A stretch of 39,724 nt of DNA from Pseudomonadota bacterium (GTDB lineage: Bacteria > Pseudomonadota > Gammaproteobacteria > Burkholderiales > Thiobacillaceae), in NCBI GenBank assembly GCA_021847835.1, contig JAJZPR010000022.1:1-39724 (forward strand), in the 5' to 3' direction. The notes below the pieces were generated by a model. It had not been told where the DNA came from. It made no database searches and saw nothing but the letters and a program-made list of their open reading frames with translations. The translations under genes were made by a program, and so were the position numbers. Positions 8,882 through 18,507 of the stretch are shown here, piece after piece. Positions within the stretch are counted from its first letter, which is position 1. Each line of letters begins with the position of its first letter.

Positions 8882-8999
8882 GAGGGATCCGGATTCAGGG
8901 GCCAGGAGTCAGGGGATGTGCGGCTGCGCCGCGCATGAAATCAGGGCGCGGGCTATGCCCGCTCTTTCCCTGATCCCTGAATCCCGACCCCTGATCCCT
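8882..8999. repeat. CAGGGGT-type inverted repeat
   Basis: The left arm (8882-8914) contains tandem, imperfect GGATTCAGGGG / GGAGTCAGGGG words. The right arm (8968-8999) is their complement (CCCTGATCCCTGAATCCC and so on). A GC-rich inner hairpin lies between them. The element occupies the entire pfp to 72-residue-gene gap, ending six bases before that gene's ATG. A single arm of the same type occurs before hisB. Confidence 0.75.
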
Positions 9000-9005
9000 A
9001 AAAAC

Positions 9006-9224
9006 ATGACACTTGACCGGGCAAGACAGCTGCTTAAAGTGCAGGCGGATTTCGGCGGGTTCTACAACGCCAATTCCGCCAAGCTGATCCTGTCCGAGGT
9101 ACAGAAAGAACATGGGCAGGCGGCGGTGGACGGTCTGATCGTCGAACTCGGCCTGCAACGTGTTTTCGGCTTTGAGCCGGGCACCCGTTTCGAGGGCGGG
9201 CTGGCGATAGGCAGGGAGAAGTAG
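9006..9224 (+). CDS. Small hypothetical protein, 72 aa
   Basis: No family is recognised with confidence. The 72-residue product is soluble and predicted mostly helical, with LDRARQLLKVQADFGGFYN at the start, NSAKLILSEVQKEHGQAAVD in the middle and ELGLQRVFGFEPGTRF near the end. There are no cysteines, signal peptide or membrane segments. The ATG follows a CAGGGGT-type repeat without a Shine-Dalgarno sequence. It lies between the PPi-dependent phosphofructokinase gene and the proton-pumping pyrophosphatase gene, so a part in pyrophosphate metabolism is possible but unproven. Normal codon use supports it being real. Confidence 0.65.
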   Translation: MTLDRARQLLKVQADFGGFYNANSAKLILSEVQKEHGQAAVDGLIVELGLQRVFGFEPGTRFEGGLAIGREK

Positions 9225-9238
9225 CGGAGGGAGCGTGA

Positions 9239-9261
9239 CGTCAGTCCGACTGGCGTTTTTT
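9239..9261 (+). terminator. Terminator or attenuator before hppA
   Basis: A 7-bp stem with one G-T pair (9239-9245 with 9249-9255) has a 3-base loop and is followed by six T. It lies 31 bases before the hppA start, so it either ends the upstream transcript or attenuates read-through into hppA. Confidence 0.6.
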
Positions 9262-9292
9262 CTTTGCAATAGTCGAGAAAAGGAAGATGACG

Positions 9293-11332
<2,040 letters not shown>

Positions 11333-11358
11333 GGCCCGTTCGGACTCACGAAGCAAGG

Positions 11359-11398
11359 CGGGAAGGGCGGTATAATCCGCCCTTCCCGTTTTTTTTTG
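11359..11398 (+). terminator. Strong terminator after hppA, loop reads TATAAT
   Basis: A perfect 12-bp stem (11359-11370 with 11377-11388) is followed by about ten T. The six-base loop is exactly TATAAT, the sigma-70 -10 consensus. The next gene, ppa, starts 12 bases after the T-run. Confidence 0.92.
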
Positions 11399-11409
11399 GT
11401 TGTTCAGTC

Positions 11410-11958
11410 ATGAATCTCGATCGCGTCAGTTCCGGCAGCAAGCTGCCGGACGACTTCAACGTCATCATCGAAATCCCCGCCCACGGCGAGCCCATCAAGT
11501 ACGAGGTGGACAAGGAAACCGGGGCGATGTTCGTGGACCGCTTCATGTCCACGGCCATGCACTATCCCTGCAACTATGGCTACATCCCGCACACTCTCTC
11601 GGAAGACGGCGATCCCGTCGACGTGCTGGTGATCACCCCGATTCCGCTCATCACCGGCGTGGTGGTGCGTTGCCGCCCGGTAGGCATGCTGAAAATGACC
11701 GACGAGGCCGGGGTGGACGCCAAGTTGATCGCGGTGCCCATCGACAAGCTGTGCGGTTTGTACAAGATGGTGCAGCGCCCCGAAGACCTGCCGCCGCTGG
11801 CCCTCAAGCAAATCTCGCATTTCTTCGAGCATTACAAGGATCTGGAAGAGGGCAAGTGGGTCAAGGTCGAAGGCTGGGCAGGGGCGGATGATGCCCGCGC
11901 CGAGATCATGGCCGGGGTGGAGCGCTATCGCAACGCCGAACATAAACCGGCTTTCTGA
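11410..11958 (+). CDS. ppa: Soluble inorganic pyrophosphatase (family I)
   Basis: This cytoplasmic enzyme hydrolyses pyrophosphate to two phosphates, pulling biosynthetic reactions forward. Family I features are [20 protein letters not shown], the metal-binding DGDPVDVLV and the later [13 protein letters not shown]. The length is 182. The coexistence of this gene with hppA and pfp in adjacent positions means that soluble hydrolysis, proton pumping and glycolytic phosphoryl transfer compete for the same pyrophosphate. It is separated from hppA by a strong terminator, so it should have its own promoter. A CAAGATG-type repeat follows it. Confidence 0.96.
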   Translation: MNLDRVSSGSKLPDDFNVIIEIPAHGEPIKYEVDKETGAMFVDRFMSTAMHYPCNYGYIPHTLSEDGDPVDVLVITPIPLITGVVVRCRPVGMLKMTDEAGVDAKLIAVPIDKLCGLYKMVQRPEDLPPLALKQISHFFEHYKDLEEGKWVKVEGWAGADDARAEIMAGVERYRNAEHKPAF

Positions 11959-11961
11959 GTA

Positions 11962-12044
11962 ACAAGGTGCAAGATACAAGATGCAAGGAAAACCGTTTTC
12001 TTGCCGCTTGTAACTTGAAACTTGCCTCTTGAGTCTTGCATCTG
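11962..12044. repeat. CAAGATG-type inverted repeat, copy 1
   Basis: The left arm (11963-11993) has CAAGGTG, CAAGATA, CAAGATG and CAAGGAA in tandem. The right arm (11995-12043) has complementary CTTG words spaced by seven to nine bases. The two arms meet almost without a loop. It fills the ppa to phosphodiesterase gap and ends two bases before the next ATG. A second copy lies between tatA and tatB. Confidence 0.78.
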
Positions 12045-12045
12045 T

Positions 12046-12603
12046 ATGAAAATCTGCATCATTTCCGACTCCCACGACAACCGTCACCTGATGGGCGCGG
12101 CGGTCGCCGACGCCAAGGCGCGCGGCGCCGAAGCGGTGCTGCATTGCGGCGACGTGGTGGCGCCGACGACTTTGCGCATCCTGCAGAAGTACGAGCTGCC
12201 GGTGCACGTCATCCACGGCAACAACACCGGCGACATGTACAGCATGAACCGGCTGGCGGCCGAGCCCGGCAGCGTGGTGCGCTACCACGGCCAGGACGCG
12301 GGCATCACCCTGGGCGGCCGCCACATCTTCATCGTGCACTACCCGCATTACGCCAAGGCCATGGCCTGTACCGGCGACTACGATCTGGTCTGCTGCGGCC
12401 ACGAGCACAAGCCTGAGCTGCTGCAATTGCCCAACGTGAAAGGCGGACAGACCTGGCTGGTGAATCCCGGCACGGTTGGCGGGGTGGGGCACGCGCCGAC
12501 CTACGTGATGGCGGATCTGCAAGCCATGCAGTTCGAAACCCTGCCGGTGCCGGTGCCGGAAAAAGTGCCGAGCGAGCAGCCGCGCGTCACCCCTCACGTC
12601 TGA
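12046..12603 (+). CDS. YfcE/MJ0936-family metallophosphodiesterase
   Basis: This calcineurin-like metallophosphoesterase has 185 residues. The metal ligands are visible in order: ISDSHDN (residues 5-11), HCGDVV, HGNNTG, VHYPH and GHEHKPE. NPGTVGG, a family signature, follows. Members are manganese-dependent phosphodiesterases of uncertain physiological substrate. The ATG at 12046 directly precedes the conserved KICIISDSHDN; the open frame before it is the repeat. There is no Shine-Dalgarno sequence, because the repeat abuts the start. The last 20 residues are proline- and valine-rich and probably unstructured. Confidence 0.88.
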   Translation: MKICIISDSHDNRHLMGAAVADAKARGAEAVLHCGDVVAPTTLRILQKYELPVHVIHGNNTGDMYSMNRLAAEPGSVVRYHGQDAGITLGGRHIFIVHYPHYAKAMACTGDYDLVCCGHEHKPELLQLPNVKGGQTWLVNPGTVGGVGHAPTYVMADLQAMQFETLPVPVPEKVPSEQPRVTPHV

Positions 12604-12722
12604 AGGGTATTCGCAAAATTTCTAAATCTCCTCTATTCCCGCATAAGTAAGTTCGATCAAAAACCCGCGCTGTTCCTGTGGCTACGCGGGCTTCATCAGA
12701 GTAACATCCAAGTGTTCGAATA

Positions 12723-12767
12723 TTGAGGTGCGCCGTGGGGTTGTGGCGCATTTTTCAATCACCTCAA
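12723..12767 (+). promoter_or_regulatory. Nested stem-loops in the qmoA leader
   Basis: An outer 7-bp stem (TTGAGGT 12723-12729 with ACCTCAA 12761-12767) encloses a 6-bp terminator-like hairpin (TGCGCC 12729-12734 with GGCGCA 12745-12750) followed by TTTTT. It ends 30 bases before the qmoA start. This is consistent with an attenuator, but no ligand or leader peptide is evident. A longer imperfect hairpin (CCCGCG...CGCGGG) lies at about 12664-12690. Confidence 0.4.
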
Positions 12768-12797
12768 CACCCCGCATCCGTTGCGATGGAGGACCTG

Positions 12798-14081
12798 ATG
12801 ACGGACGTAGTAGCAACCAACGAGACCATTCTCGTCGTGGGCGGCGGCATTTCCGGCATGACGGCGGCTCTCGAAGCCGCGGAAACCGGCAAGCAGGTCG
12901 TGCTGCTGGAGAAGAACCCCGCCCTGGGCGGCCGCACTTCCCAGCTCTACCGCTATTTTCCCAAGATGTGCCACCCGACCTGCGGCCTGGAGATCAACCT
13001 GCGCCGCCTCAAGGCCAACCCGCGCGTGCGCGTGCTGACCCAGGCCGAGGTGACCGGCATCTCCGGCACGGCCGGCGACTACACCGCCACGGTGAAAATC
13101 ACCCCGCGCTACGTCAACGAAAACTGCACCGCCTGCGGCGCCTGCGCCGATGCGGTGAAGACCGAGGTCGACAATCCCTTCAACTACAACCTCGGCAAGA
13201 TGAAGGCGGCCTACATCCCGTCCGCCATGGCCTATCCGCAGCGCTACGTGCTGCATCCTTCCATCATCGGCACGCCCGACGCCGAGGCCGCCAAGGCCGC
13301 CTGCAAGTACAACGCCATCGACCTCGACCAGAAGGAAGAGGCCATCGAGATCAAGGCCGGCGCCGTGGTGTGGGCGACCGGCTGGCAGCCTTATGACGCG
13401 GCCAAGATCCAGCCCTACGGCTACGGCCGCTTCAAGAACGTGATCACCAGCGTCGAGTTCGAGCGCCTGGCCGATCCGCACGGCCCCACCGGCGGAAAAA
13501 TTTTGCGTCCTTCAGACGGCAAGGAAGCCAGGAACGTGGCCTTCATCCAGTGCGCCGGCTCGCGCGACGAGAACCATCTGCGCCATTGCTCCAGGATTTG
13601 CTGCATGGCTTCGCTGAAGCAGACCCACTACGTGCGCGAGCAGCATCCGGAGGAAGGCAAGTCCACCATCTACTACATCGACATCCGCGCCATCGATCGT
13701 TTCGAGGACTTCTATCAGAAGGTCCAGGCCGATCCCAGCGTGAGCTTCATCAAATCCAAGGTCGCGCGCATTTCCGAGGACGAGAACGGCAATCCCGTGT
13801 GCTGGGGCGTCAACACCGAAGGCTACAAGCGCTATTCCAATCCGCATGACCTGGTGGTGCTGGCCGTGGGCATGGAGCCCTCGGTCAAGGGTGTGAGCAT
13901 CCCCGGCCACATCGTCGCCGATTCCAGCGGTTTCATCGAGGCCGATCCGGCCAACGGCGCGATATTCGGCGCCGGCTGCGCGAGCAACGCGCTGGACGTG
14001 AACCGCGCGGTGCAGTCGGCCACGGCGGCCGCGCTGCGCGCCATCCAGGTGGTCAACAAAGTGGCGCGTGCCGAAGCATAA
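12798..14081 (+). CDS. qmoA: QmoA: FAD-binding HdrA-like subunit
   Basis: QmoA is a flavoprotein of the quinone-interacting oxidoreductase complex that exchanges electrons with APS reductase in sulfate reducers and many sulfur oxidisers. The FAD motif GGGISGMTAALEAAE is at residues 15-29 and LLEKNPALGGR follows. Cysteine-rich blocks are CHPTCGLEINL, CTACGACADA and the HdrA-like CAGSRDENHLRHCSRICCMASLKQ. The length is 427. The ATG at 12798 is preceded by GGAGGA; the upstream open frame lies in the leader. It is 17 bases before qmoB. HdrA-like proteins of other pathways are similar, but adjacency to QmoB supports this name. Confidence 0.9.
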   Translation: MTDVVATNETILVVGGGISGMTAALEAAETGKQVVLLEKNPALGGRTSQLYRYFPKMCHPTCGLEINLRRLKANPRVRVLTQAEVTGISGTAGDYTATVKITPRYVNENCTACGACADAVKTEVDNPFNYNLGKMKAAYIPSAMAYPQRYVLHPSIIGTPDAEAAKAACKYNAIDLDQKEEAIEIKAGAVVWATGWQPYDAAKIQPYGYGRFKNVITSVEFERLADPHGPTGGKILRPSDGKEARNVAFIQCAGSRDENHLRHCSRICCMASLKQTHYVREQHPEEGKSTIYYIDIRAIDRFEDFYQKVQADPSVSFIKSKVARISEDENGNPVCWGVNTEGYKRYSNPHDLVVLAVGMEPSVKGVSIPGHIVADSSGFIEADPANGAIFGAGCASNALDVNRAVQSATAAALRAIQVVNKVARAEA

Positions 14082-14098
14082 GCAGGAGAGTGTGAGAA

Positions 14099-16375
14099 AT
14101 GGCTGAAGAGAAGAAATTCGCCGCGTACATCTGCAAGGGCTGCGGCTTGGGCGAGCGCCTGGATGCCGACAAGCTGGCAGGCATCGCGCAGAAGGAAGGC
14201 AAGATGCAGGTCGTCAGGCAGCACGACTTCCTGTGCAACGCCGACGGCGTCGCGATGATCAGGAACGACATCGCCAACGAAGGCGTGACCCACGTCATGA
14301 TCGCGGCCTGCTCGCGCCGCGCCAAGACCGAAGCGTTCTACTTCCCCAACAACGCCGTGGCGCGCGCCAACCTGCGCGAAGGCGTGATCTGGATCCGCCC
14401 CGACACCGAGGAAGCGCGCGAAACCACCCAGGACATGGCGGAAGACTACGTGCGCATGGGCTGCGCCGAAGTGAAGGCGATGACCGCGCCCGGCGGCAAC
14501 GTCAACACCGGTTCCAACAGAACGCTCCTGGTTGTCGGCGGCGGCATGACCGGCATGACCGCGGCGCTGGAGGCCTCCAAGACCGGCTACCCTGTGGTGC
14601 TGGTGGAAAAATCCGGCGCCCTCGGCGGCTGGGCCGCCAGGCTGTGGAAGCGCATTCCGGTGCATGAGCCGTTCAAGGCGCCCGCCGATACCGGCGTGGC
14701 CGACATGGTTGCGCAGATCGCAGCCGATGCCAACATCAAGGTTTACCTCAATTCCACCATCGCCAAGACCGACGGCGCGCCCGGCCGCTTCGTGGTGAGC
14801 ATCGCCACCGAGTCCGGCAGCGTCAGCACCGAGGACATCGGCGCCATCATTCAGGCCACCGGCTTCGAGCTGTACGACGCCAACAAGCTGCCGCACCTGG
14901 GCTACGGCAAGTCGCCCAACGTGGTGGACCAGGCCGGCCTCGAAGCGCTGGCCAAGGCCGCCAATGGCGGCCCCATCCTGCGCCCTTCCGACGGCAAGCC
15001 GGTGACCTCCGTGGCTTTCGTGCAGTGCGCCGGCCAGCGCGACGCCAGCGGCGAGCACCTCTCGTACTGCTCCGGCTACTGCTGCAATGCCAGCATCAAG
15101 CAGGCGATGTACTTCAAGGACGGCAACCCGGCCATCGACACCACGGTGATCTACACCGACCTGCGCACGCCCGGCAACGGCGAGGACTTCTACCGCAGCG
15201 CGCAGGAAAAGGGCGTGATCTTCACCAAGGGCAAGGTCGGCAGCGTTACTTCTGGCGGCAACGCCTGCACGGTGAATTTCCACGACCTGATCCTCGACGA
15301 TCAGAACGCGCAGATCGAGACTGATCTCGTGGTGCTGGCCACCGGCCAGGTGCCCAATTCCGGCATCAACATCGACATGACCGCCGAGGAAAAGGCGGAA
15401 GACGACGCAGCCGAAGCTGCCGCCGCGGAAGCCACGGCGGCAGGCGGGCAGGCTATCCAGTTCTCCAAGAAGGTTTCCGTGCTGAACCTGAGCTATCGCC
15501 AGGGCCCGGACATCCCGCAGTTCAAGTATGGCTTCACCGATTCGCACTTCATCTGCTTCCCCTACGAAACCCGCCGTACCGGCATCTATACCGCCGGCCC
15601 GGTGCGCCGCCCCATGGACATGGTGCAGGCGCGCGAAGACGCCACCGGCGCCGCGCTGAAGGCCATCCAGGCGCTGGAAAACGCCCAGCTCGGCCGTGCT
15701 GCGCATCCGCGTTCCGGCGACCTGTCCTTCCCGAAAGTCCGCATCGAAGGCTGCACCCAGTGCAAGCGCTGCACGGTGGAGTGCCCGTTCGGCGCCATCG
15801 ATGAAGACGAAAAGCGCTTCCCGTTGTTCAACGAGTCGCGTTGCCGCCGCTGCGGCACCTGCATGGGCGCCTGCCCGGTGCGCGTGATTTCCTTCGAGAA
15901 CTATTCGGTGGACACCGTCGGCTCGCAGATCAAGGCCGTGGACATTCCCGACGAATTTTCCGAGAAGCCGCGGATTTTGATTCTGGCCTGCGAGAACGAC
16001 GCCTACCCGGCGCTCGACATGGCGGCCATGAAACGCAACGAGTACTCCGCCTTCGTGCGGGTGATCCCGGTGCGCTGCCTGGGTTCGGTCAACACCATCT
16101 GGATCACCGACGCGCTCAACGCCGGCTACGACGGCGTCATGCTCATGGGCTGCAAGCACGGCGAGGATTACCAGTGCCACTTCGTCAAAGGCTCCGAGCT
16201 CGGCCGCTATCGCCTGTCCAAGGTCGGCGACACGCTGCAGAACATGAACCTGGAAACCGAGCGCGTGAAGGACCTGGAAGTGGCCATCACCGACATCGAC
16301 AACCTGCCGCGCATCATCAACGAATACGCCCAGCAGATCGTGGACATGGGCATGAGCCCGTTCAAGGGCTTCTAG
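14099..16375 (+). CDS. qmoB: QmoB: FAD/4Fe-4S subunit with MvhD-like domain
   Basis: This 758-residue protein joins an HdrA-like flavoprotein to ferredoxin and MvhD modules. The N terminus has ICKGCGLGERL. The FAD motif GGGMTGMTAALEASK lies near residues 146-160. CAGQRD...CSGYCCNASIKQ follows. Two ferredoxin motifs are CTQCKRCTVECP (~552) and CRRCGTCMGACP (~582). The C-terminal ~130 residues resemble MvhD (LILACENDAYPALD, CLGSVNTIWI, MLMGCKHGEDYQCHF). An Ala/Glu-rich insert lies at about 430-450. It is expected to pair with QmoA and, here, with HdrC and HdrB in the cytoplasm. Flavin-based bifurcation is possible but not shown. Confidence 0.92.
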   Translation: MAEEKKFAAYICKGCGLGERLDADKLAGIAQKEGKMQVVRQHDFLCNADGVAMIRNDIANEGVTHVMIAACSRRAKTEAFYFPNNAVARANLREGVIWIRPDTEEARETTQDMAEDYVRMGCAEVKAMTAPGGNVNTGSNRTLLVVGGGMTGMTAALEASKTGYPVVLVEKSGALGGWAARLWKRIPVHEPFKAPADTGVADMVAQIAADANIKVYLNSTIAKTDGAPGRFVVSIATESGSVSTEDIGAIIQATGFELYDANKLPHLGYGKSPNVVDQAGLEALAKAANGGPILRPSDGKPVTSVAFVQCAGQRDASGEHLSYCSGYCCNASIKQAMYFKDGNPAIDTTVIYTDLRTPGNGEDFYRSAQEKGVIFTKGKVGSVTSGGNACTVNFHDLILDDQNAQIETDLVVLATGQVPNSGINIDMTAEEKAEDDAAEAAAAEATAAGGQAIQFSKKVSVLNLSYRQGPDIPQFKYGFTDSHFICFPYETRRTGIYTAGPVRRPMDMVQAREDATGAALKAIQALENAQLGRAAHPRSGDLSFPKVRIEGCTQCKRCTVECPFGAIDEDEKRFPLFNESRCRRCGTCMGACPVRVISFENYSVDTVGSQIKAVDIPDEFSEKPRILILACENDAYPALDMAAMKRNEYSAFVRVIPVRCLGSVNTIWITDALNAGYDGVMLMGCKHGEDYQCHFVKGSELGRYRLSKVGDTLQNMNLETERVKDLEVAITDIDNLPRIINEYAQQIVDMGMSPFKGF

Positions 16376-16390
16376 GGCGGAGGAAAGAAC

Positions 16391-17038
16391 ATGAGCGCAA
16401 ACCAAGAAATGGCCGCCAAGTACAAGAACAGCTTCCTCAAGGAAGTCGAAGACCAGGTGGAAATGGGCGAATGGGTCAAGATGTGCATGCAGTGCGGCGT
16501 GTGCTCCGGCTCCTGCCCGACCAACTTCCATCCCGGCTGGGAACACCCGCCCCAGGAAATCTTCATGATGATCCGCGCCGGCAAGCGCGAGGAAGTCCTG
16601 AAATCGCAATCCATGTGGATGTGCACGTCGTGCTACAACTGCATCGTGCGCTGCCCGAGGAAGCTTCCCATCACCCACATCATGCACGGCCTGGCCAATT
16701 ACGCGCACCGGCTCGGCGTCGCGCCCAAGGGCCAGCCCACGCGCGCGTTCTCCAGGCTGTTCTGGAACAATTGCATCCACACCGGCCGCGTCAACGAGCT
16801 GAAACTGTCCTTGGGCCTGTACTTCAAGGACGCCGAAGGCAAGATCAACATCGGCCAGGGCATCAAGAAGGGCCTGGAGATGCAGAAAGTGGCCCTGGGC
16901 CTGCTCAAGGCCAGGCGCCTCAACCCCTTCGAGCTTTTCGGCGGCCACAAGTGCAAGGACCAGAAAGGCATCCATGCCATGCTGGAGAAGGCGCGCGAAC
17001 TCGAAGAGAAGCGCAAGGCCATCAAGGCCGCGGCCTAA
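16391..17038 (+). CDS. hdrC: HdrC-like 4Fe-4S dicluster subunit
   Basis: This 215-residue soluble protein carries two 4Fe-4S motifs of the heterodisulfide reductase C type: cysteines 32, 35, 38 and 42 (CMQCGVCSGSCP) and 78, 81, 84 and 88 (CTSCYNCIVRCP). It corresponds to the N-terminal iron-sulfur part of QmoC, but the cytochrome-b-like membrane domain that QmoC carries is absent; I see no membrane helix. The C-terminal ~100 residues are basic and helical. It starts 15 bases after qmoB with GGAGG upstream, so it is in the same operon. It should pass electrons between QmoAB and HdrB. Confidence 0.88.
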   Translation: MSANQEMAAKYKNSFLKEVEDQVEMGEWVKMCMQCGVCSGSCPTNFHPGWEHPPQEIFMMIRAGKREEVLKSQSMWMCTSCYNCIVRCPRKLPITHIMHGLANYAHRLGVAPKGQPTRAFSRLFWNNCIHTGRVNELKLSLGLYFKDAEGKINIGQGIKKGLEMQKVALGLLKARRLNPFELFGGHKCKDQKGIHAMLEKARELEEKRKAIKAAA

Positions 17039-17052
17039 GGAGATATTAGGAA

Positions 17053-17946
17053 ATGGCAAAGAGACAATACGCCTTCTACCCCGGCTGCTCCTCGCAAAAG
17101 GGGGCATCCGCTTCCAACTACCTGACTTCGGTGGAGTCCATGTGCAAGACCCTGGACATCCAGCTGACCGAGATTCCCGACTGGAACTGCTGCGGCGCAT
17201 CGATTGGTTATGGTGAAGCCGGCGAGCTGCCGCGCCACGTGCTGAACGCGCGCAACTTCGTGTTGGCCGAGCAGCATCTGCCCGGCCAGGACATCGTCGC
17301 CACCTGCGCCGCCTGCTGGCTGGGCGCCAAGGAGTCCAAGGAGCGCATCGAGCACAGTTCGCAATTGATGGCGGATACCCAGGAAGCGCTCAAGGAAGCC
17401 GGCCTGCAGATCAAGGTCATGCCCGAGATTCGCCACATGGCCGAAGTGCTGGTGGAGGACTTCGGCTTCGAGGAACTCGGCAGGCACGTGAAGAACCCGC
17501 TGCAGGGTCTCAAGTTCGCCGGCTACGTAGGCTGCCAGACCAACCGGCCGTTCGGCATTGCCGGCGAGAACTTCGAGAACCCCATGTATCTCGACAAGAT
17601 CATCGAGACCATGGGCGGCGAGGCCGTGCCCTACGACCAGAAAGTCACCTGCTGCGGCGGCGCGCTCGCCTTCTCCGAGCCCGACAAGGCCCAGGCCCAG
17701 ATCAAGGACATCGTCGAAGCGGCCTACGACGGCGGCGCCGAGATGATCGTCACGCCATGCCCGCTGTGCCAGGCCAACGTGGAAATCTACCAGGGCCACA
17801 TCAACAAGAAATACGGCACCAAGTTCAACATCCCGGTGCTGTACTACAGCCAGCTCATGGCCATCGCCTACGGCGGCAGCGCCAAGGAAGCCGGCCTCGA
17901 CGGCCAGGTGATCCGCGCGCCCAAGCTGGAAGCGCTCGCCAAGTAA
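17053..17946 (+). CDS. hdrB: HdrB-like subunit with two CCG domains
   Basis: The 297-residue protein has two complete cysteine-rich CCG domains: C12 (YPGCSSQ), NCCGAS and CAACW; then YVGCQTN, TCCGGAL and CPLCQ. In methanogen HdrB such domains hold noncubane 4Fe-4S clusters that reduce a heterodisulfide. In sulfur metabolism the partner is unknown: a thiol/disulfide, a sulfur carrier or menaquinone have all been considered. It starts 15 bases after hdrC with AAGGAG upstream, and a strong terminator follows, so it ends the qmoAB-hdrCB operon. No aprBA genes are in the window. Confidence 0.9.
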   Translation: MAKRQYAFYPGCSSQKGASASNYLTSVESMCKTLDIQLTEIPDWNCCGASIGYGEAGELPRHVLNARNFVLAEQHLPGQDIVATCAACWLGAKESKERIEHSSQLMADTQEALKEAGLQIKVMPEIRHMAEVLVEDFGFEELGRHVKNPLQGLKFAGYVGCQTNRPFGIAGENFENPMYLDKIIETMGGEAVPYDQKVTCCGGALAFSEPDKAQAQIKDIVEAAYDGGAEMIVTPCPLCQANVEIYQGHINKKYGTKFNIPVLYYSQLMAIAYGGSAKEAGLDGQVIRAPKLEALAK

Positions 17947-17965
17947 GCCTGTTTCAATTTGTGGT

Positions 17966-17997
17966 AAAAACAGGGGCTAACGCCCCTGTTTTGTTTT
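17966..17997 (+). terminator. Rho-independent terminator of qmoAB-hdrCB
   Basis: A perfect 11-bp stem (17967-17977 with 17982-17992) with a 4-base loop is followed by TTGTTTTG. It lies 20 bases after the hdrB stop. Confidence 0.9.
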
Positions 17998-18005
17998 GAG
18001 AAGCT

Positions 18006-18314
18006 ATGAGAAACGTCGAAAAATACGAGGAATTCGTGGACCTGGTGCACCAGGCCGTGTACGAAGTGGATGAACTGCGCGCGTGCATGGAAGACGAGGA
18101 AGACTACGACATGGAGCGCTACGCCCCTTTCATCGACGCGCTCGATGCCTCGCTCCGGCAGCTCTACGACGACATCATCTCCGGCAATTATTCCGGTGCC
18201 GGCATGGGCGGCGACCTGCCGTTCATGAAAATCGTCAACCGCTTCGAGCGCGACATTCCCTTCCGCGATCTTCTGAAAACCATCAACGCGGCGCATCGCA
18301 AGGGCTGGCGCTAA
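18006..18314 (+). CDS. Hypothetical acidic protein, 102 aa
   Basis: I do not recognise this family. The product is soluble, acidic in the first half (MEDEEDYDMERYAPF) and ends in RDIPFRDLLKTINAAHRKGWR. There is one cysteine, no signal peptide and no membrane segment. It probably forms helices throughout, with a glycine-rich loop (SGNYSGAGMGGDLPF) in the middle. It begins only 9 bases after the qmo-hdr terminator with a weak GAGAAG binding site, so it is expressed either by read-through or from a promoter inside the operon. Proximity suggests a sulfur-metabolism role, but nothing in the sequence proves it. Confidence 0.7.
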   Translation: MRNVEKYEEFVDLVHQAVYEVDELRACMEDEEDYDMERYAPFIDALDASLRQLYDDIISGNYSGAGMGGDLPFMKIVNRFERDIPFRDLLKTINAAHRKGWR

Positions 18315-18326
18315 AACTAAAACCGT

Positions 18327-18445
18327 CAGCCACAGAGGACACAGAGAGCACAGAGAAAGCCCCGTTTTCGACGTAATGGGGGGCATGTCTCGGCAGGCGA
18401 TGCTGCAACAGTACAAGGTTTTCCCCTGTGTTCCCTGTGGCTCGA
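18327..18445. repeat. CACAGAG-type inverted repeat, copy 2
   Basis: The left arm (18328-18359) has CACAGAGGACACAGAGAGCA-type words, and the right arm (18418-18444) has the complementary CTGTG words. The centre is about 58 bases and differs from the other copies. It lies between the 102-residue gene and the end of the convergent fur-like gene. A 7-bp hairpin (CCCTCCA/TGGAGGG) follows at about 18465-18483. Confidence 0.78.
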
Positions 18446-18507
18446 AGCGGATTTTCTTGGAACCCCCTCCACTACATGGAGGGTGATGTGCCCGGAGACT
18501 TCTGGCG

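Noticed and set aside
12604..12797. Riboswitch in the qmoA leader
   Set aside because: Stems are present, but no known riboswitch core could be recognised; reported only as a possible attenuator.
13832..17200. Very long open frame (over 1100 codons) antisense to qmoA, qmoB, hdrC and hdrB
   Set aside because: It is a shadow of high-GC third-position bias in the real genes: the product is low-complexity, rich in His, Ala and Gly, and has no domain.
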